A stretch of 64,000 bases of DNA from Alteromonas australica (GCF_000730385.1 NZ_CP008849.1:2480001-2544000), one strand, 5' to 3'; positions 16,892 to 25,612 are shown, numbered from the stretch's first letter. The notes: a model not told the origin generated them from the sequence alone. Program-made: numbers and translations.

Positions 16892-16927
16892 ATGCTTGTT
16901 GCTATGCTTGTTGCTATGCTTGTTGCT
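16892..16927. repeat. Three tandem copies of a 12-bp unit
   Basis: ATGCTTGTTGCT is repeated three times exactly, with a degenerate partial copy just before (gcgttgttgcc). It lies in non-coding DNA upstream of the ExoD gene. It could be a slippage-prone microsatellite; a regulatory role is not evident. Confidence 0.9.
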
Positions 16928-17293
16928 ATAAACCCACCTTCAAAATTATAAAAACAGATATAAAACAATTAACTACATCAACATAAAGCCATTTTTACCG
17001 CCAACTTCCATTCTTTATATTGCTGTGAAATGACCTACACATGACGTTAAAGCAGACCAGAGTCCATAGAGATAATGCTAATTATATGCCACACACCGAA
17101 AGCGCATTTTGCGCGGTTATCTGAACGATATACCCTAGGAAAACTCAACAAAATGACGTCATGCTGGCCGTATTGTCACGCGGTACGCGAAAAAACGGCC
17201 TCCGCCCCGCTTAGAGATTTGACGTGCTGTTCTTTAACATTTTGGGTGCTTAAAACGCAGACACTGAACGCCACTTAAGTGCACTTATAGCTT

Positions 17294-17312
17294 GTTGGCA
17301 TACTACCTGCAA
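17294..17312 (+). promoter_or_regulatory. Putative sigma-54 promoter upstream of the phosphorelay cluster
   Basis: The sequence reads TTGGCATACTACCTGCAAA with GG at 17297-17298 and GC at 17309-17310, ten bases apart. It shares TTGGCAT and CTGC with the candidate promoter at 1452-1470. The first gene downstream encodes a sigma-54 activator, so positive autoregulation is plausible. Transcription would start near 17322. Confidence 0.45.
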
Positions 17313-17558
17313 AACTGTGAACCATAGTCGGCGTGTGTTTGCAAAATTGAACAGGGTTTTCACTTCAAAACGAGATTCTATTTAAAAATAAACCCCATGC
17401 GCCTTGACGTGTGCAATTGCAAATTTAGCCACGACAGGTACTATTCACTGTCGCCGCCAGAATACATTTAGTCAAAAAATAACGATTTATAATATTGATC
17501 TTATAGCCTTTTACTCCGTAGTAGTGAGGTTATTGGAAGTTTAGAAAAGGAAATTTAC

Positions 17559-18890
17559 GTGCTTACTGTTTTGCTTGTAGACGACGATGCGGAATTTACA
17601 GAAGTTGCCTGTACGATTATTGAGTTTCTCGGTCATGAAGTTCTAACTGCTGCTAATTTAGAAGAAGCAAGAGACTGGTTAACGAAAGAAACCTTCGACC
17701 ACGTATTACTCGACTTTATGCTACCTGACGGGAGCGGAGCCCATTTATTCGATGAGCTCGATACCCTTCCCAAGCGCCCCCGCGTTACCCTAATCACAGG
17801 TCACCCATCAGTGAAGGGCATTATTAAAGGCCTGTGCGGACCGAATATTGATTATCTTGTTAAACCCATTCAACGTGAAGACATAGAAGCGGTTTTATCC
17901 GGTAAACCACAAAAAGCCCCTGTGGAAGACGATATTATTGTTAAACACTTTGATTTGTTGATTGGGGAATCTGCGCCAATGCAAGAGCTGTATAAGCTTA
18001 TTCAACGGGTGAGCAGAACCAGCGCTAATGTCATGCTACTAGGCGAAAGCGGTGTCGGTAAAGAAGTGGTTGCCGCCGCTATCCACCGAGCGTCAGACAG
18101 CGAAGGCCCCTATATTGCCACCAACTGTGGCGCATTTTCTAAAGAACTTATTGGCAGTGAACTCTTCGGTCACGAAAAGGGCGCGTTCACTGGCGCTGTG
18201 GGGCGCAAAGAAGGCGTGTTCGAACAAGCCGAAGGCGGCACCTTGTTTCTAGATGAAATCACTGAAATGCCTATCGACATGCAACCTAATTTGTTGCGTG
18301 TACTTGAAAACAAAGTGGTTATCCGAGTGGGTGGCACTAAAACTATTCCTGTTAATTGCCGCGTGGTTTCGGCAACCAACCGTACCATGGAAGAAATTGC
18401 ACAAAGCAAAGTGCTGAGGGAAGATATTTATTTTCGATTAGCGGTATTCCCTATCACTATTCCTCCCTTGCGGGAAAGAAAGGAAGACATTCCCCTACTG
18501 GCAAAAAGTTTCATTGAAGAATTCAACAAAGACAATGGCTCAAATTTCATTTGGCAATCTAGTCAACTAGACACGCTTCAAGCTTACGATTGGCCAGGTA
18601 ATGTGCGTGAATTACGCCACTTCGTTCATCGCGCCGCCATAATGAGTGATCCTGAAAAGTCGGCCATTGAGCTTCCAAAAACCATAGAGTCTCCCTTTGC
18701 GAAAAAACAAAGTACGGCCCCTGCACTGCAAGCGGGTCGCACAATTGAAGATGTAGAGAAAGAGCTTATCTACGCCACCTTAGAAAAGGTAAATGGCAAT
18801 AAAACCATGGCAGCTGAGATGTTAGGTATCAGTACAAAAACCTTGTACAACCGTCTTCATGCGTATGGTGACTTGAGTAAAGAGGAATAA
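17559..18890 (+). CDS. Sigma-54-dependent response regulator (NtrC family)
   Basis: The 443-residue activator has three domains. The receiver (1-120) has acidic residues DDD at 8-10, phospho-acceptor D52 in LLDFMLP and the lysine of VKP. The AAA+ domain (about 140-370) has Walker A GESGVGKE at 162-169, the sigma-54 contact motif GAFTGA at 208-213, and GTLFLDE as Walker B. The C-terminal Fis-type helix-turn-helix is GNKTMAAEMLGIS near 420. All sites needed for ATP-driven open-complex formation are intact. The start is GTG, with AAAAGGAA upstream. It is the first gene of a five-gene signalling cluster. Its kinase is probably encoded within the cluster; its targets are unknown. Confidence 0.92.
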   Translation: MLTVLLVDDDAEFTEVACTIIEFLGHEVLTAANLEEARDWLTKETFDHVLLDFMLPDGSGAHLFDELDTLPKRPRVTLITGHPSVKGIIKGLCGPNIDYLVKPIQREDIEAVLSGKPQKAPVEDDIIVKHFDLLIGESAPMQELYKLIQRVSRTSANVMLLGESGVGKEVVAAAIHRASDSEGPYIATNCGAFSKELIGSELFGHEKGAFTGAVGRKEGVFEQAEGGTLFLDEITEMPIDMQPNLLRVLENKVVIRVGGTKTIPVNCRVVSATNRTMEEIAQSKVLREDIYFRLAVFPITIPPLRERKEDIPLLAKSFIEEFNKDNGSNFIWQSSQLDTLQAYDWPGNVRELRHFVHRAAIMSDPEKSAIELPKTIESPFAKKQSTAPALQAGRTIEDVEKELIYATLEKVNGNKTMAAEMLGISTKTLYNRLHAYGDLSKEE

Positions 18891-18892
18891 CG

Positions 18893-19129
18893 GTGGGCGC
18901 CAGTATGAAAGAAGAAGAATTTGCACGTTTAAGTGTTTATGTTCACGATGCTCGAAAACCACTAAACCGGATTTCGATGCAAGCAGAGTTGGTTAAAATG
19001 GCACTAAATGGTGATGTGCCCGCCGACAAGGCTATGGCGGCGTTGGATAAAATTATATCCAGCGCTAAGGATTGTAGTCACACCCTATCTGAAATGACTT
19101 CAGAACTCGGTGATTCAGTTTCGGAATAA
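18893..19129 (+). CDS. 78-residue stand-alone HisKA-like (DHp) protein
   Basis: The product resembles only the dimerisation and phosphoacceptor helices of a histidine kinase. Helix 1 carries an H-box, VHDARKPLNRISMQAEL (His18), followed by a short loop and a second amphipathic helix from about 45 to 75. No ATP-binding domain, membrane segment or receiver is present. A two-helix protein of this kind could act as a phosphotransfer (Hpt-like) module, as the DHp-like proteins Spo0B and ChpT do, or as a decoy for receivers. The start is GTG with GAGGAA upstream, 2 bp after the regulator gene; an ATG four codons in is an alternative. Five bases separate it from the CHASE3 kinase gene, so co-expression is likely. 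Confidence 0.75.
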   Translation: MGASMKEEEFARLSVYVHDARKPLNRISMQAELVKMALNGDVPADKAMAALDKIISSAKDCSHTLSEMTSELGDSVSE

Positions 19130-19133
19130 CCTC

Positions 19134-20648
19134 ATGGTGAATAAACTCTTATCTTCGCTGTATAGCTGGATAATTATGGTGATCGTCGTCATCGTGGTGA
19201 TTACCGCAAATTCGTTTTACGTCGTAAAAACCTTAGACGATTTGTCGTCGCTGGAAGCAAGGCTGTTCACCACTAACCGTGTAATAAATGCAGTGAATAA
19301 ACTGCATGTTGCGGTACTACGAGCCGAATCTGGCCAGCGAGGGTATTTGCTAACGCAAGATGAAGCGTATCTTGAAGAATATAAAGAAACATTAAACTCA
19401 TTTTCTAGCTTAGCTGACGAAGTTGAGGTTAGTGCGTACTCGTCAGATTTACCCCAGCAGGTGTCACGAATCGATGAATTGCTGCTGCTTACACGTACTA
19501 AAATTAACGGTATGGTTGAAGTGGTAGAGTTAGTACGTGATGATCAAACGCCAAAAGCCTTTGCGCTGCTTGAAAGCGATAGGGGTCTCAATTTATATAA
19601 TGAATTTGAAGAAATTTTTCAAAGTATAGACTCCTCTGAGCGGGCTATGCAAAGTACGCATCTCGCCAATTTAATGAAATTGCGAAGAGATTCCGTCAAT
19701 ACCCTCATCATCTCATCTGGCACTACCCTTTTACTGATTATTTCTATTTTCGCATTATTAAAAATGAATGTGCGAGAAAATGAAAAGCACCAACACGATT
19801 TAGAAGATATCAATGAAGATCTTGAAACTAAAATTAATGAACGCACCCAAGAACTCAGGGTGTATTCTGATGAATTAGCGCGTAGTAACAGGGAGCTAGA
19901 AGATTTTGCCTTCGTGGCATCTCACGATTTGCAAGAACCCCTCCGTAAAATCAGGGCATTTGGTAACCGTTTAGATTCAGGTTACAAAGATGTCATGGAT
20001 GAAAGGGGGCAAGATTTCTTGGCGCGTATGCTAAACGCTGCCGAGCGTATGTCTATGCTGATTTCAGACTTACTGGCGTTCTCACGGGTGTCCACGCGCG
20101 GACGAGATTTTGAAGATGTGAACCTCAATGATGTTATTCATGCCGTGGTTGATGATTTGGAAATCGCCATTGAAGAAAAAGGCGCACAAATTAACATTGC
20201 CACCCTACCCACTATTCGCGCCGATAAGTCTCAAATTGACCAATTGTTTTTAAATATTTTATCTAATGCATTGAAATTTCAAGCAGAAGATACCATTCCT
20301 GTGGTGAACGTCGAGACTAGCTCTCCTGACCCAGCCGACATGGAAGGTTTATTGTTGGCCGATGAGTACAATTGGCTAAAAATCACCATTGCAGACAATG
20401 GTATCGGGTTCGACCAATCTTTTGCCGAAAAAATATTCGCGCCATTTCAACGATTACATGGACGAAGTGAGTACAAAGGAACCGGCATAGGATTAGCAGT
20501 TTGCCGACGTATTGTTGAGCGTCATAATGGCAAGATATCGGCGCAAAGCACCCCGGGAGAAGGCACCCTCTTTACTATAGTGCTACCCATAGACAGCGAG
20601 CCTTTTGGCTCTATCAATAATAGTGGAGACTCACAAGATGACGCGTAA
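19134..20648 (+). CDS. Membrane histidine kinase with CHASE3 sensor
   Basis: The 504-residue kinase has a first transmembrane helix at about 10-32, a periplasmic CHASE3 domain (about 35-175, with RAESGQRGYLLTQDEAYLEEY), a second transmembrane helix at about 185-205, a coiled coil, HisKA with ASHDLQEPLRK (His264) and a complete ATPase domain (NALKF, DNGIGF, GTGIGLAV). The FVASHDLQEPLRKI form is typical of kinases paired with Rcp1-type single-domain regulators, and such a gene follows with an 11-bp overlap. I chose ATG 19134 over a GTG eight codons upstream, which would overlap the preceding gene. The signal sensed by the CHASE3 domain is unknown. Confidence 0.9.
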   Translation: MVNKLLSSLYSWIIMVIVVIVVITANSFYVVKTLDDLSSLEARLFTTNRVINAVNKLHVAVLRAESGQRGYLLTQDEAYLEEYKETLNSFSSLADEVEVSAYSSDLPQQVSRIDELLLLTRTKINGMVEVVELVRDDQTPKAFALLESDRGLNLYNEFEEIFQSIDSSERAMQSTHLANLMKLRRDSVNTLIISSGTTLLLIISIFALLKMNVRENEKHQHDLEDINEDLETKINERTQELRVYSDELARSNRELEDFAFVASHDLQEPLRKIRAFGNRLDSGYKDVMDERGQDFLARMLNAAERMSMLISDLLAFSRVSTRGRDFEDVNLNDVIHAVVDDLEIAIEEKGAQINIATLPTIRADKSQIDQLFLNILSNALKFQAEDTIPVVNVETSSPDPADMEGLLLADEYNWLKITIADNGIGFDQSFAEKIFAPFQRLHGRSEYKGTGIGLAVCRRIVERHNGKISAQSTPGEGTLFTIVLPIDSEPFGSINNSGDSQDDA

Positions 20649-21090
20649 GCAAAGCCAACCTATAAACATCCTTATGGCGGATGATGACGAAGACGATCGT
20701 TTGTTAACTGTTGATGCGCTAAAAGAAAGTCGCGTCCTTAATAATCTTTTTTGTGTAGAGGACGGAGTAGAACTCTTAGAGTTTTTACGTCACGAAGGCC
20801 GCTATACCGATACCGACAAGTACCCTCGCCCTAGTCTCATCTTGCTTGACCTGAACATGCCAAGAAAAGATGGCAGGGAGGCACTTCAAGAGCTTAAAAA
20901 TGACCCTAAATTACGGGGCATTCCTGTGGTTATTCTAACCACCTCAAAAGAAGAAGAAGACATGCTAAGAGGATACGACTTAGGTTGCGCCTCGTACATT
21001 ACCAAACCGGTAAATTTTGAGGGCTTGGTAGAGTTAATGCGTGCACTAGGCCGGTACTGGATTGAGTTTGTGGAATTGCCCCACGACTAA
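20638..21090 (+). CDS. Single-domain response regulator (Rcp1-like)
   Basis: The 150-residue protein is a receiver domain alone: acidic pocket DDDEDD near 18-23, phospho-acceptor Asp in ILLDLNMPRKDG, and the conserved Lys in ITKPVNF. The long helix-4 region and C-terminal RALGRYWIEFVELP are typical of Rcp1-type regulators that accept phosphate from phytochrome-like or CHASE3 kinases and have no output domain. The ATG overlaps the kinase stop by 11 bases and is preceded by GGAG; upstream in-frame starts lie inside the kinase and are not needed. Confidence 0.88.
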   Translation: MTRKQSQPINILMADDDEDDRLLTVDALKESRVLNNLFCVEDGVELLEFLRHEGRYTDTDKYPRPSLILLDLNMPRKDGREALQELKNDPKLRGIPVVILTTSKEEEDMLRGYDLGCASYITKPVNFEGLVELMRALGRYWIEFVELPHD

Positions 21091-21101
21091 CGGAGTGTGA
21101 T

Positions 21102-23111
21102 GTGAGTGACGTTATACGGGTTCTTCTTATTGAAGATGATGAAGATGATTACTTTTTAACTTCGGATTACTTGCAAGGATGTGAAGAACCCAAGTTTCAG
21201 CTAACCTGGGTCACCAATAGTGCTGATGCGATTGATGCGCTTCAACGGCGTAATTTTGATCTTTGCCTATTAGACTATCTGTTGGGTGCTGAAAATGCCG
21301 TAGACGTGCTAGACGTACTTAAATCCAACCAATTTAGCTTACCGGTGATTATTCTCACCGGTCAGTCTGACGCGCAAGTGGACGAGCTAGTGATGCGTGC
21401 AGGTGCGGCTGACTATCTACAAAAAAGTGAAATCGAAACGCCTCGTTTCATGCGCACTATTCGCTATGCGATGGTGCGCCGTGAAATTGAAAACGAACGA
21501 TTAGAGCGCCATAAAGTAGAACAAAAAAACAAAGCAAAAGATAAGTTTCTTGCCCACTTAGGCCATGAATTACGTACACCACTAACCTCGATATTAGGGT
21601 ATGCGGAATTATTGTTAGATGACAAAAATAACCATGGGTTAGAGCAAGAACTTTCTATTATTCATTCTAACGGTAAACACCTACTCAGCTTGCTTAATGA
21701 TTTACTCGACATGTCTCGCATCATGGCAGACAAGTTGGAATTGAATATAAAAGCAGTGAATTTAGGCGGTTTTCTAACCGACCTCCACGCCCTTATGCGC
21801 CTTACCGCGAAAGACAAGGGGTTGAGTCTGCACCTGATTTCTGAATCGAGAATTCCCGAATTCATTCACACCGACCCTACCCGGCTTAGGCAGGTATTAA
21901 TTAACTTAATCAATAATGCAGTTAAGTTTACCGATTCAGGATCGGTGAATATTTCCGTAGAAGTGATTCCTCCTGCACCGGGTAAGGCAAATGAACGTAT
22001 TCGATTTCGAGTAGCAGATACCGGCATTGGTATGCCACCGGACAAATTGGAAAGTATTTTCCAGCCCTTCGAACAAATTGAAGATGTGATGCGGGCGAAC
22101 CACGGTGGCGCTGGCCTGGGCTTAGCAATATCGAAAGAACTGGTATCAAAACTTGGAGGCAAAATTAGCGTGGAGTCTGTCTTTGGTAAAGGCAGTTGCT
22201 TTTCTTTCACGATTGACCCCGGCGACATTACTCACCAAGAGCGAGTTAACCTAAGCTTGGAACCGGCGCCCCGAGTGGAAGACAATCCATTGCAATTGCA
22301 AGTTACAGGGAAAGTACTCATTGTCGATGATCTTCGTGAAATACGTCGACTCACTGGCCATTTGGTTAGCCAGTGCCATGCCACCGTAGCGTACGCTGAA
22401 AATGGTGTTAAAGCATTAGAAGCCGTGCTGCAAGCGCAAGAAGACAACGACCCTTTCCATTTAGTGTTAATGGACATTCATATGCCCGTAATGAACGGTA
22501 TTGAAGCCTTGCATGCGTTGCGTAGACACGAGTGTTCAGTGCCCGTTGTGGCCGTAACAGCGGCGAGTCGCAAAGGATTAAAAGCCTCACTTCTAGAGGA
22601 AGGCTTTATAGATGTGATTGGCAAGCCCATTGAACGAAGCGCACTCACCCACGTACTAGAACGCTTTTTGGTTAAAGCAGAAGGCCCTTCTGTTTCAAAC
22701 GCGGATATCGCCAAGCAAACCACTGAAGACACCCAACCTATTCAAAACGCGCTTAAAGTTTTGGTGGTGGAAGATGATGAAGATGCAGCAGAGCTGCTAC
22801 AATTATTTTTAGTTCACCAAGGCCATGATGTCATCATTGCGCATACCGGTGAAGACGCCATATCACGGGTTAATGAGGTAATCTTCGATCATATATTGAT
22901 GGATTTAACCTTACCTGACTTTCATGGGTATGATTTAGCAGAAGAACTTATGCAAATTCAGCCTAGCACCCTGTTGACCATTGTCAGTGGCCATGAACCT
23001 GACAAGCAATTAATGAAACACCTGGGGGTTAACCAATCGCTTTTAAAGCCCGTCAGCAAGGACGATTTATACCAGGCTATCCACGCGCCTAAACAAAAGT
23101 CCGCCTCTTAG
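21102..23111 (+). CDS. Cytoplasmic hybrid histidine kinase REC-HisKA-HATPase-REC-REC
   Basis: The 669-residue soluble protein has an N-terminal receiver (1-120, Asp58 in LLDYLLG), HisKA with LGHELRTPLTS (His155), an ATPase domain (NNAVKFTD, DTGIGMP, GAGLGLAIS) and two C-terminal receivers (LMDIHMPVMNG about 470; LMDLTLPDFHG about 605). It has no transmembrane helix or PAS domain, so its input is probably phosphorylation of the first receiver. No Hpt domain is present, which leaves room for a separate phosphotransfer protein such as the 78-residue gene product upstream. The start is GTG with CGGAG upstream, 11 bp after the preceding gene. It ends the cluster. Confidence 0.9.
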   Translation: MSDVIRVLLIEDDEDDYFLTSDYLQGCEEPKFQLTWVTNSADAIDALQRRNFDLCLLDYLLGAENAVDVLDVLKSNQFSLPVIILTGQSDAQVDELVMRAGAADYLQKSEIETPRFMRTIRYAMVRREIENERLERHKVEQKNKAKDKFLAHLGHELRTPLTSILGYAELLLDDKNNHGLEQELSIIHSNGKHLLSLLNDLLDMSRIMADKLELNIKAVNLGGFLTDLHALMRLTAKDKGLSLHLISESRIPEFIHTDPTRLRQVLINLINNAVKFTDSGSVNISVEVIPPAPGKANERIRFRVADTGIGMPPDKLESIFQPFEQIEDVMRANHGGAGLGLAISKELVSKLGGKISVESVFGKGSCFSFTIDPGDITHQERVNLSLEPAPRVEDNPLQLQVTGKVLIVDDLREIRRLTGHLVSQCHATVAYAENGVKALEAVLQAQEDNDPFHLVLMDIHMPVMNGIEALHALRRHECSVPVVAVTAASRKGLKASLLEEGFIDVIGKPIERSALTHVLERFLVKAEGPSVSNADIAKQTTEDTQPIQNALKVLVVEDDEDAAELLQLFLVHQGHDVIIAHTGEDAISRVNEVIFDHILMDLTLPDFHGYDLAEELMQIQPSTLLTIVSGHEPDKQLMKHLGVNQSLLKPVSKDDLYQAIHAPKQKSAS

Positions 23112-23325
23112 CACTGAAAAAGTAGGGGCGAGTGTTAGCCCCAAAGCAAGAAACTTTTACACAAGGTGCCATGAAAGTCTTACCGCAAACCTAGACACCC
23201 ACGCTAACCCCCCTCCCTCAAAAATAATAATCCATTTAAAATCAACATATTAGAAAACCATTTCGGTTGGTATAGCCATTGCACCTCTTTATAGTGCATT
23301 CATAGCAAAATTTAAGGAGAGTACT

Positions 23326-23646
23326 ATGGCAACACAAACAACAGCTACACAGAGAACCGCGAAAGCAAACGGTGTTACAGAGCCTAGTCACCCAGTCACG
23401 GATCAACTTAAAGAAACACTGCATTCATCTGTAGATAAGTTGGCAGACAGCGCAGGTGTTGCGGAAGAGAACATTCGTCAGACCGCGTCAAAATCGGCTG
23501 AAAATATGTCGGCCCGTAAACGCCTTGCAGAGCAAAAATGGCAGGCTTCTAAAGTACGTCAGTACGCTATCGAAAACCCTGTAGCTACTGCCGGTATCGC
23601 GTTTGCAGCGGGTATGCTGGTGACGTCACTACTGCGTAAGAAGTAA
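23326..23646 (+). CDS. DUF883 / ElaB-YqjD family protein
   Basis: The 106-residue protein has a polar helical N-terminal two thirds and one C-terminal transmembrane helix (PVATAGIAFAAGMLVTSLL, about 84-103) ending in RKK. This is the pattern of ElaB, YgaM and YqjD, tail-anchored proteins that bind ribosomes in E. coli stationary phase. AAGGAGAG precedes the ATG. It is the first of three consecutive small genes arranged like E. coli yqjD-yqjE-yqjK. A stress or stationary-phase role is inferred. Confidence 0.75.
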   Translation: MATQTTATQRTAKANGVTEPSHPVTDQLKETLHSSVDKLADSAGVAEENIRQTASKSAENMSARKRLAEQKWQASKVRQYAIENPVATAGIAFAAGMLVTSLLRKK

Positions 23647-23649
23647 ACC

Positions 23650-24165
23650 ATGCTAATCGCACCCGATTTTCGCAAGGCACGCTTTATGCCGCGTGACGAA
23701 AATCCGTTTCGCCTGACGCCCCCTCGGCGCCAGGCGATTTTCGTGCACGAGGAAAAAGCGGCGCAGCGTCATGAGCAGGACTCGCAGGATAACGAACCGT
23801 ACGAGAAAGTGTCGTTTTCAGAATTTACTTACGCATTGAAAAACTACGCGAAACAGAAGCAGCACCAAGGTTTTGCACTGCTAGATTTAATCAACAGTGA
23901 ACTCATGCTGATTAAGAAATCTGTTTTCGTCACGGTATTTGCGGGAATGACCGCATTTGCTATTGGCGGATTTTGTTGGATATTATTGAATATTGCCTTG
24001 GGTTATTTCGCTCACCTCGCTGGCGCGCCTGTATCCTTCATATTAGTTGTTATGCTTGTTATCAATGCCACTATTGGGGTGGTGATATTTAAGCAAGCAA
24101 AAAGCGCATTTAACTACATAAGTGCGACACGCATTATCCAGCTCATGAAACGCCTGAATGAATAA
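23650..24165 (+). CDS. YqjE-like (holin superfamily III) membrane protein
   Basis: The 171-residue protein has a polar N-terminus and two transmembrane helices (about 97-120 and 125-150) separated by a short loop, with an LLDLINSELMLIKKS segment before them, as in YqjE-type proteins. Its place 3 bp after a YqjD-like gene supports this. The ribosome-binding site is weak, suggesting translational coupling. Function is unknown. Confidence 0.65.
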   Translation: MLIAPDFRKARFMPRDENPFRLTPPRRQAIFVHEEKAAQRHEQDSQDNEPYEKVSFSEFTYALKNYAKQKQHQGFALLDLINSELMLIKKSVFVTVFAGMTAFAIGGFCWILLNIALGYFAHLAGAPVSFILVVMLVINATIGVVIFKQAKSAFNYISATRIIQLMKRLNE

Positions 24166-24197
24166 CTTAGGCAGTCAAACGCTTAAAGGAACACTTT

Positions 24198-24455
24198 ATG
24201 TCATTCTTACTTAACAAAGAACTGAAAACCATTAAGCAAAGAGAGCATGATTACCTAGCTCAAAAGCACCAAGTTGATGTGTCTTTAGATGAGACAAAAA
24301 CTAAAGCAAGGCATATCATGGGGAACCCAGAAACCCTCGCGGCTATTTTTACCGCAGGCGCGTTTAAAGGCGCGAAAACTGATTCACCCAAGAGTAAACG
24401 AAATCAGGCGGTCACCTCGTTAATTCGAACAGCGGTCATTTCATTTATACAATGA
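24198..24455 (+). CDS. Small protein in the YqjK position
   Basis: The 85-residue basic protein has no clear family match. It has a helical, charged N-terminal half (KELKTIKQREHDYLA), a small Ala/Gly-rich middle (ETLAAIFTAGAFKGAK) and a weakly hydrophobic C-terminus. It follows the YqjE-like gene by 32 bp with AAAGGAAC upstream, and would correspond to yqjK in E. coli by position only. Confidence 0.6.
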   Translation: MSFLLNKELKTIKQREHDYLAQKHQVDVSLDETKTKARHIMGNPETLAAIFTAGAFKGAKTDSPKSKRNQAVTSLIRTAVISFIQ

Positions 24456-24467
24456 TAAGGAAGTTCC

Positions 24468-25055
24468 ATGTTTAATCTTTTCTCAAACGCCACTCAAGCC
24501 ACAAAGGCGTGTGACAGGTTCAAGGCCATCGCCAGGCCAGCCTCAATGGCTGCTGTATTAGCGTTAACCGCCTGCAGCACGACGCCGGTAGCGGTGCCTA
24601 CACCTTACAAGGCTGCGGTAACTAAAGAAGGGTACGGTTACTCAAGTGTTCAGTTAAGTGACAACGAATATCGTGTGCTATTTAAGGCCACTGACGAAAC
24701 CCCAGCTGACAAGGTACAAGAGTACGCGCTGCAACGGGCTGGGCAAATTGCCATGAAACAAGGTTATCAATACTTAGCCATTGTGAAGACCAATGTGGAC
24801 AAACGTCCAATTGAAGCCCGTAGAGTCATAACAGAGCCATCTTCCCCTGCAACCTTTACCCAAGATCAGCAATGTACGATGTCTGGTTGTTCACAAGTTG
24901 CGCAACCCACTGCGGCTGAAGGGCAAAATAGTGTACAAAGCACTATGATCAATGACATTTACTATTCCATTGTAGTACGCATGGCTAACGCAAAAGAAGG
25001 CTTAGGCAAAAACGTGATGGCAGTGAGTGATATTCCGCCCATTGAGAAAAAATAA
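24468..25055 (+). CDS. Lipoprotein of the CC0125/CC1285 type
   Basis: The 195-residue protein has a long N-terminal region followed by a hydrophobic stretch and lipobox LTAC (Cys36). The mature part contains YRVLFKATDETPADKVQEYALQRAGQIAMKQGY, the pattern of small alpha/beta envelope lipoproteins annotated as the CC0125/CC1285 family. The signal region is unusually long (35 residues); a Met at residue 27 gives a shorter alternative, but the AAGGAA site supports the first ATG. It is probably transcribed with the YqjDE-like genes. Function is unknown. Confidence 0.7.
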   Translation: MFNLFSNATQATKACDRFKAIARPASMAAVLALTACSTTPVAVPTPYKAAVTKEGYGYSSVQLSDNEYRVLFKATDETPADKVQEYALQRAGQIAMKQGYQYLAIVKTNVDKRPIEARRVITEPSSPATFTQDQQCTMSGCSQVAQPTAAEGQNSVQSTMINDIYYSIVVRMANAKEGLGKNVMAVSDIPPIEKK

Positions 25056-25407
25056 CTTCTATCCCCTCTTATCGCGTCAATCTTCTATTGGCGCTGTTCT
25101 CCCTTTCCGTTAATTTTACGTAACACGCTTTCATTGTGTTAAACACCCATTCTACCTTGTCGTTTGCCCCGTTGACTTAGGGTAGTGCCCCCTTCATGAA
25201 TATGTTGAAATACATACACATTGGACATGCCTGCTAGCCTGTAAATTCTGCAAATTACCTGTAACCTTTGTCGATAATCACTGTTCACAGTTGCCATGCT
25301 ATTCGCCCAAAAATAGGCATTAACCATAAGAATCAACAACTTAACAATTAGGCACAACTATCGCATTAACTTATGTGAACATTATGGAGCAATAAGAGGA
25401 TTTAGTT
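25056..25407. other. 352-bp intergenic region
   Basis: No gene was found; a minus-strand 72-codon frame at 25139-25357 has no ribosome-binding site or family-like features. A small AACAC...GTGTT inverted repeat lies near 25121-25139. The last 100 bases probably hold the promoter of the DUF1328 gene. Confidence 0.4.
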
Positions 25408-25584
25408 ATGTTAGGTTGGGCAATTACATTTTTTATTATCGCCATTATTGCAGCAGTTTTTGGCTTCGGCGGTATCGCTGGCGCGGCAACAGGTATAGCA
25501 CAGTTTCTGTTTTTTGTGTTTGTTGCACTACTTGTTATCTCTTTAGTCGCTAACGCACTACGCGGTAAGTCACCAAAGGTATAG
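25408..25584 (+). CDS. DUF1328 family small membrane protein (YtjA-like)
   Basis: This frame was found by hand and encodes 58 residues beginning [20 protein letters not shown]. It has two transmembrane helices separated by a [12 protein letters not shown] turn, the hallmark of DUF1328, and a polar RGKSPKV tail. AGAGGA precedes the ATG. The family is widespread and stress-associated but of unknown function. A lipoprotein gene follows 28 bp later. Confidence 0.88.
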   Translation: MLGWAITFFIIAIIAAVFGFGGIAGAATGIAQFLFFVFVALLVISLVANALRGKSPKV

Positions 25585-25612
25585 CAATATTTTAACTTAT
25601 AGGAGAAAGGAT

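Larger units (their letters stand above)
16845..17558. other. 714-bp intergenic region upstream of the signalling cluster
   Basis: No convincing gene lies here; a 67-codon frame at 17075-17278 has no ribosome-binding site or family-like features. The region contains the 12-bp tandem repeat, a CACTTAAGTG palindrome near 17271, a sigma-54-type promoter match at 17294-17312, a GCAATTGC palindrome near 17413 and a CGACAG...CTGTCG hairpin (about 17432-17453). The distance from the promoter match to the first gene (about 237 nt) implies a long leader. Confidence 0.5.

Noticed and set aside
16730..16951. 73-codon frame covering the 12-bp tandem repeats (AMLVAMLVAMLVA)
   Set aside because: It runs antisense through the start of the ExoD gene and its repeated peptide is only the microsatellite read in frame.
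17075..17278. 67-codon frame upstream of the sigma-54 regulator
   Set aside because: No ribosome-binding site, Cys-rich unlikely composition, and it overlaps the regulatory region with a promoter-like element after it.
25139..25357. 72-codon minus-strand frame in the 25.1-25.4 kb gap
   Set aside because: No ribosome-binding site and no family-like features; likely chance.
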